From positions 1 to 25,544 of the forward strand of contig RBZT01000295.1 of NCBI GenBank assembly GCA_003693705.1: DNA of 25,544 nucleotides. The letters are read 5' to 3'. Numbering within the stretch: position 1 is the stretch's first letter; the number at the start of each line of letters is the position of its first letter. This stretch comes from Polymyxa betae (lineage: Eukaryota; Endomyxa; Phytomyxea; Plasmodiophorida; Plasmodiophoridae). Under the pieces are notes generated by a model, which made no database searches, had not been told where the DNA came from, and saw nothing but the letters and a program-made list of their open reading frames with translations. The translations under genes and the position numbers were made by a program. Below, piece after piece: positions 10,501 to 20,559 of this stretch.

Positions 10501-13500
10501 CGAGCCATGTGGATGCTATCTCTGTGCAGGGGGCAGCACAGAGGAAGTTGGTTGCCCATACGGGGGGAGTCATACACCACGATCGATTTATCGTGGTTGT
10601 CGGGCTTGCCGGGGTTGTTCAGAATGTTAAGCGCGCGCTTCCAATGCTCTGCGCCTTTCGCGTTAAAATATCCGGCATTGCCGACAATGATCATGCCGAG
10701 ACGGGCTCGGCTCAGCAGAACAATCATTCTGAACGAATAAAATCAGAAATACACGAAGAAACTGTAGTTATTCCGCTGACCGATTGCGGAGCTTCACAAA
10801 CGGAGACGTAGATTTGTCGTCAGCTACCAGTGATACAATCACGAGATCAGCTTCATCGCCCTGGAACCTGTAAGCAATTTAATCGTCGGAATCACACAGC
10901 GGCATTGCTCTAAATCACCGGTCGACAGTGGATACCACACAGGCGTCTTCGACATGTGGCTGATTTGGAGGAGAACGAAAAGGAAGAAGTTTCAGATCTT
11001 GCAGCTTTCTCCTGATCAGCATGAGCTGGCCTACGAAAAGTTAAAAGAAAAGACATGCCTGCTTCTGATTTCGACGAAACCTTTATAAGGAGTGATCAGG
11101 GCAATCGACGACTTTGGTACACCACAATCACTAACACAGCAGTTAAGATGCCGAGATTCATGATCACAATCCAGATGCAACGTACGTACACAAGGTATTT
11201 CGCAAGGGCACAAACCATTTCTGATTCCAGCTTATTGACTTTGCTGAGCCCAACTTGGGCTCTACTTAGTGATCCAGTGTGCTGCCAGAAGAAAACAGAC
11301 GGCGCAACGCCTGGCACCTCTCTCCCTTTGTAGGCCATTTTCGGTATCAAAGAACTTTCAAGGCGATGGAGAGAAGATTGACCGACTACTTTGGTAAGGC
11401 ATATCTCATGATCGATGATAGTTGTGATCTCGCTATAGAATTGACGCGTAAGATCAGCAATGTTAGGGCGCATACGCCGCTGTATCGAGAGAACCGTGTA
11501 CGGCACACGATTTTCTTGTGGCGCACGTACAAGGCGTTCGAACATGCTGATGGAAACAGTCAAAAAATTATCGCCAACAAAACCCCTTACCTCACGTTGA
11601 TCTTGTTGATTCTCTCATAATCGAATTTTGACATTAATGATGGAGACTATCGCATAGTCAATTTAAAAGCAGGGAAAACGATGATGAGAACTAACCAGTT
11701 GAAAGTGATCACCGATCTGCTCAAACTTGCACGTTGATGAACCGATACAGGATAACAGAAGCGGTTCAAGAACCTCTGAAGCTTCCTCGACAATGACGGC
11801 GAATGGGTTCAAGGCGCGGATCGCCTCCAAACGACCAATACAGCTGACGATGGTGCCGCCCAATACTGCTTTGCCTTCGTAGGCCCGCGCCTTTGCCCGA
11901 ACTTCTGCATCGAGTAAGTCGTCGTGCCTTCGGGTGATGGCTGTCGCTATCAACGACATGACACGATCTTGAAGCCCACGTGCAAAGGACAGGAATTCTT
12001 CGATGATTCCCCAGCGATCGTCAAGAGAACTTTCCCACGTCCACAGTGAGGAATGTATGCAAACGTGTTCACGGCCAGTAGGACATGCTGGCGGATTTTC
12101 CTCCAAGCAGATATCGTCTTCGTAGATATGGTCGTCGATTGTGGAAACGCCAGTTATGGCATCATCGGTTCCGAATACTTCTCGAAGATGCACAATATGA
12201 TCCGCCTCTTCAACGTCATCAGGATCGTCAATTGGGGCGTGCTCGATATCGTCAGCCATGACCCAATCATCGTCATTGCCGGTCTCCTTGTCTTCAATAG
12301 CTATGTCGCCAGCAAGATCGGCTGGCACAGATTCGATTGTTTCTTGGGGAAAGCCATTATCGGGAACAGTATGCGCTAAATTTTCTTTAAACTCGCTTGA
12401 CATTGGTTCATCAACAATCATTTCAACATCGGGAGGGAGTGCGACGGTCGTTGAAGGAATATCATCAATGTTCCGATGAGGACCGTCGTTATGGGCGCCT
12501 GATTCTCTTCCTAGAAAAGGATTCTCCTCTGCGACCTCGTATTTCTGATGGTCGCGACAATATTTGGTCCCATGTGTAGGTTTTGATTTACACGGCTTGT
12601 TCTTCTTATTGGTCAATGCTTGGCATTGAGAATACGACGATGGCGACTTGGCGGCGACATCGGCCAAGTGCTGATGCCTGAGACAGTAAGGACTCTCAGA
12701 TGTTCCAAACATTCGACATTGAGTGGCACGGCAAGGGATGGAATGCTGTGTACAGACCATCGACCCTGGAGTTGTCACCAGATTTTTGCACCCATAGGTA
12801 ATGCAAACAGGATGATCAGAGCAGGTATTATGAGGGTATTCGTTCAAAGCAACTTGCGCAACAGCACCCGATTCGACGCAGACTCTACAGGCATGCTCCA
12901 GGCAGAAGAGCTGTGGCACAGGTAGGCGTTGCTCGTCGCAAAACTGGATACTGCAAGAGTGCTGTGCGCAGAAGAGCTTTTTGGGTGCCTTGGGTTCTTG
13001 ACAGGGTGAATTGAAGCCATCCAGATACTGACAGCGATGCTTCGGGCAGAAACAGGATCCCGGATCACAGGGGCTCATGCAGATGGAAATCGCAGGCTCA
13101 GGTTCGGCATCATCATCTCCAGAACTGTAAGGATGCCCAGCATCCGCATCATCAAATATTTTGAAACAGCATGGCGGTTGTGGCACGAATCCTATAAGAC
13201 GCTCAACAATGCGACGATAAAGTGAAACGGCTGAGCATTACCGGTGAGCCATTTCCATAAGATTTCGCTGATATCGATGTTTTGATCGTAATGCTGAACG
13301 AACATATCGGTGGAAGGTATTGCAGGATAGCGAAACGTACCTTGATTCCCTCATACAGCGTGGAGATCGCATCTCGTGTGATGGAGCAATCGTTGTTTTG
13401 AACACTCTTAAAATGACGGGAGAAGCGCTCGAAAGTCAAGCTAGGAAGGCATTCCTCCCAAGTAGCATCATCAAGAGTCCACTCCTCGCTGTTCGCTGGT

Positions 13501-16315
13501 AGCAGTTTCAGAACATCAACGGTCCTGAGAATTGGATCAATGCCAGATAAAAATCGTCGCAATCACTCCATTACCTGGCGATAGCCTCCAGCAATGTTGA
13601 TGCTGCGTCATATGTATTCTTCTTCCTTTGCTTGACTTGATCGGCATTTGAGACGGTTAATAGCATGGCATCCCCTCGTGCACATAGCAGAGACTGTAGC
13701 TTTCCCGAAAACGACATATAAGTCGTCCGGAGGTCGCAAATCTTTCTCAGTTCCCGTCGGGCCGACTTAACTCCAGGGTCGTCATTCCACACGCTACGTT
13801 CAGCATATCGCGAAAGAGCGGACTCTTGGCAACCGCCTCCAATCCGTGTCAAAGAAACACCCCGTTCCGATTTAACCAGGTCCATTAGGAACTCATCGAT
13901 AGCGTGGTTCTGCAATCTGGTCAACGGGACAGTGAAACAAAACGGATTATGCACACACCTTGTAACTTAGAACCAAAATTGGAGGGTGCCCAACGGATGG
14001 ATTAGTCTTAATCCACAAGTCCCTCACAATAAGCAGAGCACGAGCCATCACCACGCCGACGTATGATTTCCCAGTACCAGGTGGCCTGTGAAAGAAAAAG
14101 TCAAAACTTTTGACAGCAATGTCGTGAATGGTATCTGACCCAAGAGTGCAATGAACCGGATGGGTTAGCGCCTCTAAGAAGCTTTGCATCTGGCCTTGAT
14201 CTAAAGTGGTTGATTCGATCAGATTCTCCAGTTTTTCCTGAAGTTGGTCACGAAAGTGTTTATCACGCCTCAACTGAACGATCGGATCGATGGTGGAATT
14301 ATCAATGAGCTTCGCCACGTTTGCTCTGAATACATCAGTACTCAGATGATGGTCTTGCACGGTATACGGAGAGAGCTGCGTCGGGAACTCTGATGTTTCT
14401 ATGCCTTCACTGTCAGCATCATCCACAACTCTCTCTGGCAACGATAATCGCGGAGACATGTTCAGCAGGGCGCCATTTTGAAAAGGCATCCGAGAAACGC
14501 TTTGATGTCCCAAAGCGATGAGCACATGGATGAATTCAGGAACGAAGATTTGACAGTCAATGATCGCAATCCGATCACCGGGTTTTAGCGGGACATTAGT
14601 TAGGCGAGTCACTCGGGAAACGTTCGATAAATCAAACAGTGAGAATGCGATCTGTTATACACAATAAGACATGCAAAATATCACACCACCAATCAAACCA
14701 AACCTGTCTTTTTTCACGTCGTTTAAATTCATCACGTGATTCTTGCGGCGAATGCACTACGATCTCACCCCACATGATGCGATCGGAAAGGCGTAGGCTG
14801 GATTTAGGACCTTCTGGCAGGAACACAACACCGATCAGATTCGGAGCGCAGAGTCGCCGTGTCGTCTTCCAGTTCGGTGCGATTGCGGGCGGGCGTCGAC
14901 TCTTCAGCTGACTGGCGTAAATGCGGCCGTCGAAGCCGACAAAGGCGACTTGCGCATCGTAGATGTTCGTGGACGCTCGAGGTCCTGGTGGGCCTCGCAA
15001 TGCATCTCTGGCCTTGGTCGCACATGGGCCACAGAGGCCCCGGTAGTGGAACTTATTCGGGCACGCGAGCACGACCGACCCTGAGCAGCCCGGTGACAGA
15101 CAGGACAATGAGCCGGAGTTGTCTACAGGCATCGCCCATAGAGTGCGACCGCAGGAGCCCTCGTTTCCGACACGATGAGGGCAATGTGGCGTAAGGGCTT
15201 GGCAGCCGAGCTCGAAGGTCATCGCAACCCAAATCTTAAGCACTGTTTCGAAATAATCTTCCGGAGAATCATAGACACCTTGTGATAGGGTCCCGGGCAC
15301 CTTCATTACTGGAAGTTTCGTTGGTTGGAATATTGATGTCGTCAATAACCATGATATCGTGGCAGTACGCCAATCTAGATACGCTCCAGAGCCTTCGCCA
15401 GATTTCACCAAAACAGGCGGCAGCGCTTCCGTCACCGAAGAAGTTTGACATGTTTTAATCATCCAAGGTTTTTCCAAGTCATCCTAAAAACGTTGTTAAA
15501 TGAGTTAGGAGGAAAAAAACGTCCAAACCAGCAATTCGTATATTTTCCCTTGTACGAGGCGATGCTCTTTAACTGCAGCGTTTAAGCCGCGGGATGCAGC
15601 CGCCAGCATTCCCTGAAAGTGCTGGATTACGTCAGATGGGGCCAGATTCCAGGACGTTTTCATAAGTCGCTGAAAGAGTTGATGAATTTACAACCTGGTC
15701 ACATAGCTCTGATACCTTGACAGCGTTCGCACACGCTTCAACATTCCTCACAGCGCGCTGCTCGTCCACCTTATGAAACAGCTCGATAAAACGCTGCATA
15801 TTCTTTGAGTAATCTGAGTCAAAAATTGATCAGGATGGGAAGGATAGCAAAACGCACCGAGTACCTGCCAGTGGAATGATTATGACGGGGGCATCCATGG
15901 AGAACGGGATTCGCGCCAAGACAGTCACGAGGTTGGCCATGTCTCTCAAATTCAGAGACTTGCGCCCTTCGTCCGACCATGCAGAAATCCAGAGATCGCG
16001 ACCAAGACCCGACGACAGGTACTTTCCGAGTTCGACATCGCTTTTTCGAGCGAACGATTCGATAAATGAGGACATCTTGCTATTCTGGTCGAAAGACCCA
16101 TCCTCCAGTGATAGTGTACTGCTGGATTCTCCGCGATTTGGTGCTCTCGAGCGTCCACGACCCTCCGGATGGTAAGATCCGCGACCACGGCTCGGGTGTG
16201 ACGCCCCTCGCCCTCGATCCTTGGACACAGCCGACCAGCGACCACGACCGCGTGCATTGCCGCCGGCCCCGGAAGACGGCGGCCTTCCTCCGCGCTGCCA
16301 ACCTCTTGACGACAT
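4132..16315 (-). CDS. Giant NFX1-type zinc finger / SF1 helicase / triple CbxX-type AAA+ protein (26 exons, about 3629 aa)
   Basis: Predicted RNA-directed ATPase. Model, 5' to 3' on minus: 16315-15865, 15813-15716, 15669-15529, 15483-14704, 14651-14140, 14085-13959, 13909-13575, 13524-13341, 13293-13242, 13191-11696, 11646-11591, 11546-11190, 11130-11081, 11030-10919, 10867-10781, 10728-10488, 10439-7268, 7214-6927, 6875-6378, 6318-5918, 5869-5498, 5448-5334, 5284-5205, 5150-5038, 4991-4611, 4522-4132. All introns are GT-AG, 44-59 nt except the last (88). The total is 10890 nt, an exact codon multiple. An in-frame TAG directly precedes the ATG, supporting this start. Domains: RG-rich tail 1-65; Cys/His cluster about 324-386; helicase motifs I-VI about 661-1625; Cys/His array about 931-1135; NFX1 fingers about 1694-2250; AAA+ modules about 2730-3500; charged coiled coil; terminal CPAGF...GGGSH motif. 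I recall this architecture and C-terminal motif from fungal proteins. Function in fungi is not established as far as I know. An extra 66-nt in-frame intron (10215-10280) is possible. Confidence 0.9.
4611..5640 (-). other. AAA+ module 3 of the giant protein
   Basis: Walker A GNPGTGKT (3271-3278) opens the exon at 5448. EYLGQTKK follows across the intron at 5285-5333. Walker B VLFIDEAYE spans the intron at 5151-5204 (Asp3334, Glu3335). VIILAGYAADM is rebuilt across 4992-5037, followed by NSGLKSRI. All key residues are intact. Confidence 0.88.
5640..6560 (-). other. AAA+ module 2 of the giant protein
   Basis: Walker A GNPGTGKT (about 3010-3017) is rebuilt across the intron at 6319-6377. Walker B is VLVIDEAYN (Asp3073, Glu3074). 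Sensor-like AVLLLGYEKQ is followed by NPGLARRF. All key residues are intact. Confidence 0.88.
6560..7500 (-). other. AAA+ module 1 (CbxX/CfxQ type) of the giant protein
   Basis: Walker A GNPGTGKT (about 2748-2755) is split by the intron at 7215-7267. Walker B is TIIIDEAYD (Asp2807, Glu2808). The sensor-like SISFILAGYTDD is rebuilt by removing the in-frame 51-nt intron 6876-6926, followed by NEGLKSRF with the arginine typical of the family. All catalytic residues are present, so ATP hydrolysis is expected. Confidence 0.88.
8765..10439 (-). other. NFX1-type zinc-finger array of the giant protein
   Basis: About eleven CGHxxxxxC-type units follow each other at 30-60-residue spacing, for example CGHLCGLRC, CSHTIRVSC, CGHELELAC, CGHEKIVAC, CGHSAKLSC, CGHEVSLPC, CGHEFSSVC, CGHEEPMPC, CNHPVSVPC, CGHSVSISC and CGHEISFQC. 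A final divergent Cys-rich unit closes the array. This layout is the NF-X1 family signature, seen in ZNFX1 and NFX1 and associated with nucleic-acid or ubiquitin-related roles. Confidence 0.88.
10781..14140 (-). other. UPF1-like SF1 helicase core of the giant protein, with Cys/His-array insertion
   Basis: Motif I GPPGTGKS (about 661-668) is rebuilt across the intron at 14086-14139. Motif Ia region LSYKNHAIDEFL is rebuilt across 13910-13958. Motif II is VEEASE (about 1362; Glu replaces the usual Asp of DEAS/DECS). Motif III is GDHFQL (1387-1392), followed by QRRMRPNIADL, motif V STVDRFQGDEAD across the intron at 10868-10918, and motif VI NRMIVLLSRARLG across 10729-10780. Between Ia and II lie about 650 residues, including a run of C-x-x-H/C units at about 931-1135 (12405?-13080 in DNA, exon 10) and a strongly acidic segment at about 1135-1290. 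The motifs are seen; RNA unwinding is family knowledge. Confidence 0.88.
15483..16315 (-). other. N-terminal part of the giant protein: RG-rich tail and conserved leader
   Basis: Residues 1-65 are dominated by RG/RGG, Gly, Ser and Arg, typical of disordered RNA-binding or methylarginine tails. Residues 80-230 form a compact region of unknown fold (exons 1-3). Introns at 15814-15864, 15670-15715 and 15484-15528. The RG bias is seen directly; RNA binding is inferred. Confidence 0.7.
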
Positions 16316-16980
16316 CTAGATAGGCAGCGAGAAGAGATGAGAAATGTGATAACGGAGATGTTACAGTACACTGCTAGCGGGTTCCTCTCACAGTGGCGGT
16401 GTCTCATCCTTCACACTTGCGTACTGCGCACTATTTCTGTTCGAGTCTTCGAGGAGGATAGTGGATACATCGCTCCGGGTGTATTGCGTTGTCATATGCT
16501 GACGTCGCCGTCGTATTACAATCTTGCTCGTTTAACAAACCCGCCTACTAGTCTGTATGTAAGCGGCATGTTCGCAATCGGAAATTTGACGGGCTCAGAA
16601 TCGATGAGATTTCGTCTAATTACATTTTAGTTTTTGCAGAAGTTATATTCAAAATAAACATTATTTGCTTACTTTGCAATGTATCTAGAGACGAAGAAAA
16701 AAACGATTGCTCAAGAATTGGGTGCCAAACCATCAGCAGGGGTGGCCCCTAAAAATGGAGAAAACGCAAGGCGAAACGAGATCTTTTTACTCGAGTCTTC
16801 CGGTAGCAGGCGTGTGAGCGCACCACAGCAGGCATAATTCTACATGAGGTTCAGGTTGAGGTCAATGCCGGTTTATTCAATATAACAGCAGGTTCCGGAA
16901 ACTTATGTTCTTTGTGGGAACGGGCTGCCTACGAGACAATGGCAGCGCGAACGAGGAGTCGCAGGTTGGTCAATAAGTGA
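16316..16980. other. Upstream region of the giant gene
   Basis: Holds the promoter side of the minus-strand giant gene. A plus-strand open frame at 16337-16630 has no recognisable features and is probably chance. No clear TATA box facing the gene and no repeat seen. Confidence 0.4.
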
Positions 16981-16982
16981 AG

Positions 16983-17022
<40 letters not shown>
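16981..17022 (+). repeat. (GA)n microsatellite
   Basis: A nearly pure AG/GA dinucleotide run of about 40 bp with one early interruption (gagga). Confidence 0.97.
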
Positions 17023-17024
<2 letters not shown>

Positions 17025-17049
17025 CTCTATATAGAAATCTTTCAATAAA

Positions 17050-17406
17050 ATGCTTTATCTAAGAAATGACGTCTGGGAGAATTGCACCAAAAGCTATGAT
17101 ATTGATGCGTGCGATCGAAATGTGATCAAACTCGGCATTGTTGCGAATTCGGTCCAGGTCCGGGTCCAGTACGATCAGGACCTAGATGGGAAAGATCTGC
17201 CGACAGATGGGATCGGATTGTGTTCGACCGCTTCAATGGTTTTATTGAAAATTGAAATCATCGTAAAGCTTTGGTACTCTGTAATTGCGAGCTTGATGAT
17301 ATCAGGAAGAGCACTTCGCGATGATAAAAAAGATCACAGAATCAGTCTGCCGAAATATTCAGTCGGAATGAAATTCTTGGTGCGATATGGCGGCATGCTC
17401 GAATGA
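17050..17406 (+). CDS. Hypothetical ORF, 118 residues
   Basis: ATG-started frame 28 bp after the GA microsatellite, with tatatag shortly upstream. The protein has no family motif that I recognise. Residues 60-85 are hydrophobic (MVLLKIEIIVKLWYSVIASL) and could form one membrane helix. It overlaps a minus-strand frame (17342-17557) by 65 bp. The length is only modestly above chance for this composition. Confidence 0.2.
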   Translation: MLYLRNDVWENCTKSYDIDACDRNVIKLGIVANSVQVRVQYDQDLDGKDLPTDGIGLCSTASMVLLKIEIIVKLWYSVIASLMISGRALRDDKKDHRISLPKYSVGMKFLVRYGGMLE

Positions 17407-17763
17407 ACTCTATCATCAAATCGTCAAATGTTTTCGGAAGTTCAGACTGGCCAAAAATATCTAGAATCATGGCTCTAGATTGACCAACAGTACCTGAAAT
17501 AGTCAGTGTCGCAAATGATTCAAACAGGTCCTGATTTTCCTTCTCCTTTTTTTTCAAACACTTTTTTCAAAAGATCGTTACAACCTGTCAACATTTGTTC
17601 TTTGCCTTTTTTGCTGAATAATGACTATGGAAGATTCAGATCATGATTATGTTTTAGGCTCTTTAAAAGGCCGAGAAAGAACCATCCAGCGACATCTGTG
17701 TCCTTTTGCAGCTCCTTATCCGGATCAAATTGGCATTCTCCAATCTTCCCTTGTTGCACGCAG
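17407..17763. other. Gap with small unassigned frames
   Basis: A minus-strand frame at 17342-17557 (71 residues, including DIFGQSELPKTFDDLMIEF) looks mildly coding. A different minus frame starts with ATG at 17594 and runs into an A8 homopolymer (17547-17554) where a one-base shift would join them. This may be a decayed 3' gene or noise. A 48-residue plus frame starts at about 17622. I assign none of them. Confidence 0.25.
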
Positions 17764-18553
17764 CTAAAACAGCTGATTTAGTGATGAATAATCAAAACGG
17801 TTTAATGGTGACGACCTCTCGAAATGGGAACAAAACTCTATCTGGACAATGTCGGCAGATAGCTTTATCGCAGAGTTGAGAACAATCTCTGGGCGTTCAT
17901 ATTGCGGAGATGGCAATTTACGAAATTGTAACTTTAACGCATAGCCTCCAGACCAGGAGTGTTTAGAGAATGGCCCAGCTGGTAGCCCTGTTATTGCTTC
18001 CTGCATGTAAATCGTTAAAGAAAACACTTTTAAATCACAAAAAAGTTGAGTTACATTGTTATCAGTAGTGATGTCAGAATACAGAAGAATGTGTGAGATA
18101 TCCCGTGTATATTCATTGGTGCCAATATGATACCAGGATCTCCAAGAGAAATTCTCCAGAATAGAGGGTGATATGCGAAATACGACACCACCGAAACAAG
18201 ACCTTTGGTACAGTTGCTCAAAAGTCTTTGTCTTCTTGAACTGATCCCAAGCCCTGTCGATGGCGTCAAAATTGGTTGCGAGCGGTTTCGCTACGCTCTC
18301 TTGCGTTGATCGAATCGAGTTGGCAACGCTGTAGTGAATATATAGCCTCGACTTTGGAAAATATCTCATCTAAATTGCAAAGGTACTGCCTGCGATTCCC
18401 ACGATCTGTTCCCTGAGGATAATATGGTTGAGGGGAGAGCTCTCCTTGAAGAAGGATGTTGATGGCGGCATCTACATGGGTGCAGTGCTGAAGCTCTCCA
18501 ACACAGAGCTCGATCACGTCAGCATGCGGAAGACTATAATCTGGTGCTGGCAT
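17764..18553 (-). CDS. Spliced gene of 225 aa, possible ART-fold (DarT-like) protein
   Basis: Three exons on minus: 18553-18387, 18328-18055 and 18000-17764, with GT-AG introns of 58 and 54 nt that match the intron style of the giant gene. The first intron removes a frame change. The second is in-frame. The spliced length is 678 nt, 225 residues plus stop. An N-terminal HCTHVDAAINILLQGELSP resembles the opening of DUF4433/DarT-type ADP-ribosyltransferases (His/Thr, then helix and IL..G.L). The late RPEIVLNSAIKLSADIVQIE resembles their region around the catalytic Glu. DarT proteins ADP-ribosylate DNA bases; other ART families modify proteins or RNA. This reading is from motif memory only and is weak; the gene model itself is better supported. 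No signal peptide. It lies upstream of the giant gene on the same strand, with a separate promoter. Confidence 0.5.
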
Positions 18554-20559
18554 CGCCTAATGCCGTTATCAATGACGACGCTGACGTAAACACATTCGGC
18601 GAGAAATGAAGCCAGATGTCTTTAATACATAAGGAATGGAAACTGGGCAAAGAGAAACAGGACACGGGCAGGGTCATGTACAGCGAACGATCCGGCTTCG
18701 TCACTGGATCGGGTTCGGGGGCCAGTACGACTTGATCACCTGATCAGGTTCGTGAGGGGCCCGGCTGCGGCGTTGCGCGGCAAGTGAGGTCGCAGGGGGC
18801 CTGTTGCGTACTTGAAAAAACCCTGACAACGTATAATGGTTTATAGTCCGAACTGTTCCAACTGGGAGTCCGCATTTTTTCTGTCACAGAGTAGAAATTT
18901 CTTGGTAGTGGCGAGGCCCTGCCTCAGTGTTTTGAGGCTTCCCTGGAGAACGATCTTGCACTCCGTCACAGCTCCATTGTTTTTGTTTGGTCAATTAATA
19001 CTGTTGGAGTTAATTAATCACAGTGCAACGCACTTTTGATCATCTGACGTCGAGCTCTCTCTACAATACGAATCTCAGATAAATCGAGAATACACTGATC
19101 TTGATTGCTCAAAAGCGCTACGAATGCATTAAGGGACCCGCCATCTCATTCTGGGCACAAATCACTAAAGCGTCAATCAGACATTGCGAATTTCTTGAAT
19201 TCACCGTGCTCGTGTTTTGACGCTATTCACGAGTCCCTGCGACTTTTCGTTGCTCCGGAATATCATCCGGTCACCTGACCCCTAATTGTTGATTGTACAT
19301 TATCATACTCAACATAATACACAGAATTCTCTTGACCCTGATGGACTGAAACGTAGTGCAGGGACATAATATGACTTCCCGGATGTGATGGAACTGCCAA
19401 AAAACAGTTGTCTCGAGAACCTGATAATCCGTCAATAGAACGTTGCTGTGTATTTTAACATAAACAAGTTATCATTCGGACATTCCAAGTACGTTCGTTT
19501 TCGGCTGTAGGAGTCTTCTGAGATGGTGTGATAGCGCGTTGGAACCCGGAGATCCTATAGATCATGCGTACGGCAATCACAGACTTTGTCCGATAAAATG
19601 CATATTGCAACAATCGGAGCAGCGACTTGCAGCACATAGCCTGATCTATCCGGAGCTCCTACAACCGGTTTCATAACCTTCCCGCCTTAATTTACGCCAT
19701 CATAATCCAGGTCGGCGCTCTAGGGGTCCAGTACGACCATGCTGGTCTCCCCAAATTGAATGGGAATCGTGCCATTAGCACAGCAGAATACTGATCAATG
19801 TCCTTTTATAAGATCCCGGCGCAAAATGTAGCACAATACGAGATTTCTGGCACAATGTTTGCGAACAATGGTGTTTTTGGTGCTGTTGGTCTATTGCATG
19901 TTTCCAGGAGTCTCAGACCCTGTGAATTATTACTCATGGAGTCCGGCTGATCGGAATGGCGGCGTAGGCTCAAAAACTGCCAGAATACAGCAGACACAAG
20001 CACGAGCTCCAAGGACAAAGATCTTAGCCAGATAATCAACTTCAGCTCGGCTGCATAAAGTAAACAAATTGACCATTTCCAAGTCGTTACCATCGGATTA
20101 CGTACAGTGATGATGATGGATGGAGTCTTTAACAGAAAGTCTGAGCCTTATCTGAACCGACAGAAATAAAGACCCGCCGCTCGAGTACAAAGGTTCAAGA
20201 GCAGATTTTCCAATAAATTCAGGTAAAGAAACCCATTAACGAAAGGTAGAGAAACCCATTAACGAATCAATACTGCAGACAATCATGTCCAGATAGGTTT
20301 AGCTACGGACATTCAGTTTTGTTTATCTTAGGTATTACCTCTCTTTGGGCTTATAAAATCTACTTGCTTTTGACAGCTGTAAAATCAGAGAAGGACGGAT
20401 TGAAATGGTTTCGGATTATGCTGCAAAAGCACACAGCAAGAGAAACTTGTTATGATCGATGGCAGAATAATGAAAGGCGATGATTATAACGGTGCGTGAG
20501 CAGGAGGCCGATTCCGCAAGAACAAACGAAGACGCCGCATAGTATGAAGATAATCGTAT
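18554..20559. other. Two-kilobase stretch with no recognised gene
   Basis: Open frames are short (60-95 residues, for example 18836-19039 plus and 19806-20093 minus) and show no domains. I see no tRNA, rRNA or CRISPR-like structure. A phrase of the type gtccagtacgac recurs at about 17168, 18722 and 19727 and may mark fragments of a dispersed repeat, but no boundaries are visible. Confidence 0.4.
20221..20266 (+). repeat. 23-bp tandem duplication
   Basis: Two adjacent copies of aggta(a/g)agaaacccattaa followed by cgaa, at 20221-20243 and 20244-20266, with one mismatch. Confidence 0.9.

Noticed and set aside
7257-10727. Treating the 1156-codon open frame as a stand-alone NFX1 zinc-finger gene
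   Set aside because: Its first codons are motif VI of the helicase and its last codons are half of a Walker A loop; both are completed by neighbouring exons.
5840-14911. Many ORFs of 60-140 codons on plus, opposite the giant gene (for example 5840-6259, 8622-8954, 10479-10811, 14859-15194)
   Set aside because: They are antisense shadows of strongly coding minus-strand exons, lack domains and run across the introns of the giant gene without regard to them.
16337-16630. 97-codon plus ORF starting just upstream of the giant gene as a divergent gene
   Set aside because: No domain, start lies 22 bp from the giant gene's ATG leaving no room for a promoter, and length is within chance.
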